Below, piece by piece: positions 60,240-64,000 of a stretch of 64,000 nucleotides of DNA (positions are counted from its first letter, which is position 1; each line of letters begins with the position of its first letter). A program made the position numbers and the translations under genes. Below the pieces are notes generated by a model that was given only the letters and a program-made list of their open reading frames with translations, had not been told where the DNA came from and ran no database searches. The stretch is from Hermodice carunculata (Eukaryota > Annelida > Polychaeta > Eunicida > Amphinomidae): assembly GCA_964020975.1 (NCBI GenBank), contig OZ026624.1:65152208-65216207 (forward strand). The letters are read 5' to 3'.

Positions 60240-60884
60240 GCAACTGTCACATCATGGGTTAAATGTCTCAGGGATGTAGGGACATGTTTAATTTATAAAA
60301 TCAAATAAATCCACTGAAAACATTGAATTTCACATGGTTTGCATTATACCAAAAGGCAATTAATTTGTTCCTGTCAAGTTTGTCAAGATCAATACAAATT
60401 CAATTTTGAAAGAAAAGGATTCCCATCGACTTATTATGGCATATTTTCCAATGGTTGGAGGGTGGTTGGGCTAACAAAGGCACAGCCTATGGTTCACCCT
60501 TGTAAAGGGGATCTGCTAAACCACTTCTTTGGAACATAGCCTAGACACTCACAGTTTTGTGATTTATCCTGTGACATTTCTCTTATCGATTACTATGGCA
60601 CTGCAAAAACACTGTCACAACAAGGCAATGACCACACAGTCCCTCTGTGTTTGAAGATGATCTGACAAACAGGTTTGGGGAAAACTATAGACATGATCCT
60701 ATGCTAACACAATACCAACAACTAATATACTCATTATCACATATTCAGCAAATGATGGTAGCGCCACCTTGTGGACAACCTCAGTGGAGATTGAGTCAAG
60801 TAACTTTACCACATAGTTTGAAAGAATCCAGTATGCAGTTTGGGAGTTGAAAATTACATGAACAAACAATCATTAGAAATATAA

Positions 60885-61112
60885 ACAAGAGGATCATGAT
60901 GATCCTGTGCTCTGCTGACTGGGATCTGCTTTTACAGTATTGGAACACATGGACTGCAGTCTAGATTTGTACAGATATATACATGTATGTTGAGTGGTAG
61001 CAAAGTTTGTCCTTAAAATAAATTTTGCGGAAGGACGGAAGGACGGACGGACGGACGGACGGACAGATGGACGACGGACGCAAACGGATTCTATAAACTC
61101 TGCTGATGGTAG
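60885..61112. mobile_element. Short GATCATGATGATCC-start element with GGAC tail
   Basis: AGGATCATGATGATCCT is a start palindrome, followed by GTGCTCTGCTGACTGGGA as at 52590. The element ends in a GGAC tetranucleotide run (61036-61068), then GACGGACGC, AAACGGATTCTATAA and ACTCTGCTGA. I associate this architecture with abundant non-autonomous repeats of marine invertebrates. Confidence 0.65.
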
Positions 61113-61225
61113 TACATGTATTATCAATTGACATACCTTGCTGTCTCAATGGCTGCCGGTGTACAGTGGCAGCACTCACTTAGAGTCACAAAGTCTGATA
61201 TCGCATAACTTTGTCAAAAATTAAC

Positions 61226-61930
61226 ATATCCACATTATTTTCGCAAACTTTCATTGTCTAATGTCCAACTATATTTTGATAAAATTTTAAGCAATTCTGT
61301 CATGCTCTTCTGGAGAAGAAGTCGAAAATAGCCTTAACACACAAAAATTCATTAAAAAAATAGGGAAAAATCGCAGCGCCACCTGGTGGCCAAAATGAGA
61401 ACTAGTTGACCCCAGGTGAACCTATGTGCAATATCAAAGCAATTGGCCAGGTAGTTTTTAAGATGAAGAAATTTTACTTTTTTTCAAAATATAAATTAAA
61501 AAATTCATTAAAAATAGAAAAATTATTGCATCATCATTTCCTTCGCAAACTTGGTAGAGGTTCACCTGGGCAACATCCATGTGCAAAATGAAAACATTCC
61601 ATACAGCGGTTTTTGAAAAGAAGTCAAAAGGGTAAATACAATAGTGTAATATATGCACTTTTTTCAAAAAATAAATTTAAAAATTCATAAAAAATAGAAA
61701 AATTATTGCATCATCATCTCCTTCGCAAACTTGGTAGAGGTTAACCTGGGGATCATCCATGTGCAAAATCAAAACATTCTATGCAGCGGTTTTTGAGAAG
61801 AAGTCGAAAATATAATAAGTCTAACGACAGACGGACAGACAGACCGACAGATGGACGGACAGACAGACGGACAAACGGACGACGGTCGCAAACGGATTCT
61901 ATAAGCTCTACTGACTGACAAGTGAGCAGA
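61226..61930. mobile_element. Dispersed repeat, copy B, with internal duplication and GGAC tail
   Basis: It matches 54630-55025 at the start, then carries a second copy of the ~155-bp module (ATTGCATCATCATCTCCTTC, TGGTAGAGGTTAACCTGGG, GCGGTTTTTGAGAAGAAGTC). It ends in GACAGACAGACCGACAGATGGA-type sequence, GCAAACGGATTCTATAAGCT and GAGCAGAGCTAAT. This shows the full right end that copy A lacks. Confidence 0.75.
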
Positions 61931-61938
61931 GCTAATAA

Positions 61939-62195
61939 AAACTAGACATACTTTCAATGCAAGGATAGACTGAAGGGTCCACCATTGTTCAAATTAGATC
62001 ATGGTGACACCAAAATCTAATAAGTTCATCTTGCCAGGTAAGGTAAGCATATTGCCAAATTTGAGCAAAATACATGGTTGCATTCTGTAGATATCATGGT
62101 AACGAGAATGTGCACATCCGGACGAACATCTGGATGGATGGCAACCCCAAAACAGAAAGGGTCCCCCCCCCCTTTCAGGGTGGACCCTGAAGAAA
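61939..62195. mobile_element. Dispersed repeat, copy B (pair with 24999)
   Basis: ACTAGACATACTTTCAATGC and following words repeat the order seen at 24999. It directly abuts the end of the preceding element, so the two may be one composite unit or a preferred insertion site. A run of C at 62162-62173 is near its end. Confidence 0.75.
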
Positions 62196-62539
62196 AATAA
62201 AAAATAAAAACGAGTCACACCTTTATTCAACAAATCTGTTTGAAGTGTTTGGCCCAGCCTTCACAGAAAAAATTCTACGAAAATTAATCACAAGATTAAT
62301 TTAAAAAAATATTGTATACTGACGCTAACTGGCCTATCAAATACACAATACTTTAGGCAGAAACCTACATCAGGTTCTTGCCAAGTCTAGCTGTCAAGTG
62401 GACCTGGTCAATGGTTTTAGTAGAACTGCATATACAATGGTATCCATATATTAACCATTTATCCTGTAATAGATGAAATTTATGTTTGCTGATTGGTTTA
62501 AAAATACGAGAGAATTCCCTGCATTCCGTCTTTGGTATG

Positions 62540-62715
62540 CTTCCTGATCACCAAACAGGTATACAAATTCAGTTTACCTGTTTTGTAATCAGGCTCATGA
62601 ATATTAATGAGCACCATCAAGAGTAAACATAATTTAGCCTCGTTTTGGACTTGATCACCACACAGGTATACAAATTCTGTAATACCTGTTTTGCAATCAG
62701 GCTCATGAATCAAAT
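62540..62715. repeat. ~108-bp tandem duplication with inverted words
   Basis: TGATCACCAAACAGGTATAC, AAATTC, ACCTGTTTTGTAATCAGGCT and CATGAAT recur at 62546 and about 62653. Within each unit ACAGGTATAC and TACCTGTTTT are opposed, so each unit may fold. Confidence 0.85.
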
Positions 62716-62883
62716 GACTGATATCGGTAAAAAATAGGTCTACTTCAGTTGTAAAAAAAAAAGAGACTTTGTTGCCAAATCTAGTATTCTACATGTTGTT
62801 AAATGGTTGATGTTATGTAATTAATTGTTGTGTTTTTCAGTGGTTTTTATTCACATTTATAGTGCTATTCCAGCATAAAATTG

Positions 62884-63021
62884 TCACTACCTGTCTGTTC
62901 AGGGAATACCAGAAAATATCCACGTGAAAAAGATTTGTATCTCATTCAGCGGTTAGCTTCATGGGATACAAATCTGTTCACGTGGGTATTTTCTTGTATC
63001 CCGTGAACAGACAGGTAGTAA
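62884..63021. repeat. ~60-bp-arm inverted repeat (foldback)
   Basis: Left arm 62884-62943 (ACTACCTGTCTGTTCA ... ATCCACGTGAA ... GATTTGTATC) pairs with right arm 62962-63021 at about 85% by eye, with an ~18-base spacer. ACTACCTGTCTGTTC also resembles a transposon terminus, so this may be a foldback MITE. Confidence 0.85.
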
Positions 63022-63235
63022 CTAATAGGACACTGGTATCCATATATTAACCATTCTGACATGCACTCTTACCAAACATTAAATAATTTTGAAGATTCAC
63101 TTGAAGTCAGGAAATGACCGCCGCACCACCTTCTGAATACTACTGGTACCAAATGTGTTAAGATACGTTACCACCAAGTTTCAAGGGAATTCAACCTGCT
63201 GTTTGGGACAGTGATTCCAAAATTGAAAAAATTCA

Positions 63236-63432
63236 TTAAAAAAAAAAAAAAAAAATTAGGGAAAAATGATTTTAGCTGCATTATTTGTTTAAAAGTCTGA
63301 AACACAGTCTTTTTTCATACTTTTTAATTCTCCATTACCTCTCTTTCTTTTTTTTCTCTTCTTTTGGTTTGTTTGTTTGTTTGTTTTGTTTTGCTTTTTC
63401 TTTTTTTCCTTTTTTTTTTTTTTTGGCAAGAC
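63236..63432. repeat. Low-complexity A/T tracts with (GTTT)n
   Basis: An A run at 63238-63255 and a T-rich stretch at 63345-63424 surround GTTTGTTTGTTTGTTT at 63368-63385. Short frames of F or K here are artefacts. Confidence 0.85.
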
Positions 63433-64000
63433 CAGGTGTTTTCAATTGGAGATAGACAAGAAGTTTGTTAAGTGCGAGTCTTCCACAGGAACAGTTTGGA
63501 GGGAAATATTTGCAGCGTATTTTGTGCATTTGGAGTATGAAATATACAAAATACTTGAGTTACATGTACCCCTATCAAAGTCACAAGAAAACTTTCAGTG
63601 AAAACTTCTTGGGATAAAGTTCCCTGCTTACCCCCCCCACCCCCCAAAAAAAGAAAAGAAAAAACAAAATCAGTGCACATAGCTCTTTTATGCCTCCCTT
63701 TATGTTGCCCTGTGTCTTTGTAATTTTGGGCACACACATGATGCCATTTTTCATCTGCCAATTACTATCGCATCCCATTGAAAAAAGTTTCACAGGCAAG
63801 CAAATGCATTCAAACTTTCCTTTCACTATGCTTTTCAGTCATATATTTTTTTTTTTTAGACAACAGGGGCATTACTTCAGACCAGAGAAATTGAAATGGT
63901 TGTGACATTTTCTAACTGATAAAAGCACACGGCACATTGTGTTTCTGAGTCACCACAGCACCAAACTGACGCCATTAGGTCTTGGTCAAAACACTTTAAA

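Overview
The window looks like non-coding DNA from the nuclear genome of an animal, most likely a marine invertebrate (lophotrochozoan such as a mollusc or brachiopod, or possibly a lancelet). Three things point there: low GC content, very many short tandem arrays, and dispersed non-coding elements carrying AGGTCA/TGACCT words, GGAC-rich tails and ACATGTACATGT palindromes, which I associate with those genomes. This assignment is inference. I found no intact protein-coding gene, tRNA, rRNA or CRISPR array. Most long open frames lie in tandem repeats whose period is a multiple of three, so they stay open by arithmetic.

Layout. 0.3-3 kb: a pogo-like MITE, a 57-bp tandem array and an imperfect inverted repeat. 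6.6-9 kb: a ~950-bp non-coding DNA element, then a cluster of TTAA-flanked MITEs. 10-17.5 kb: a 43-bp array, AGGTCA repeats, a TA/TG microsatellite and a large 12-bp array. 17.5-21.5 kb: more TTAA MITEs, a hAT-like MITE and a strong hairpin. 22.3-24 kb: a 36-bp minisatellite with higher-order structure. 26.4-27.3 kb: a 34-bp array. 31 kb: a ~160-bp (GA)n tract. 33-36.5 kb: a 31-bp array, a possible non-coding exon on the minus strand, MITEs, and the 3' end of a LINE ORF2. 38-50 kb: further arrays and MITEs, plus a 307-bp insertion with a 15-bp target duplication inside another element. 52.6-58.3 kb: a nested region in which LINE pieces (endonuclease end, linker, start of reverse transcriptase) are separated by other repeats, including a TIR element filled with 146-bp repeats, and bracketed by two arrays of one 43-bp satellite. 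59-63 kb: short arrays, copies of repeats seen earlier, and a 60-bp-arm inverted repeat.

The most coherent system is a family of at least a dozen TTAA-flanked (piggyBac-type) MITEs. Each has a central palindrome whose outer stem is conserved while the inner hairpin differs between copies. The second most interesting item is the LINE between two satellite arrays that appear to have homogenised separately. The window is best read as an intergenic or large intronic stretch shaped by nested transposons and tandem expansion. Identities and copy counts are by-eye estimates.
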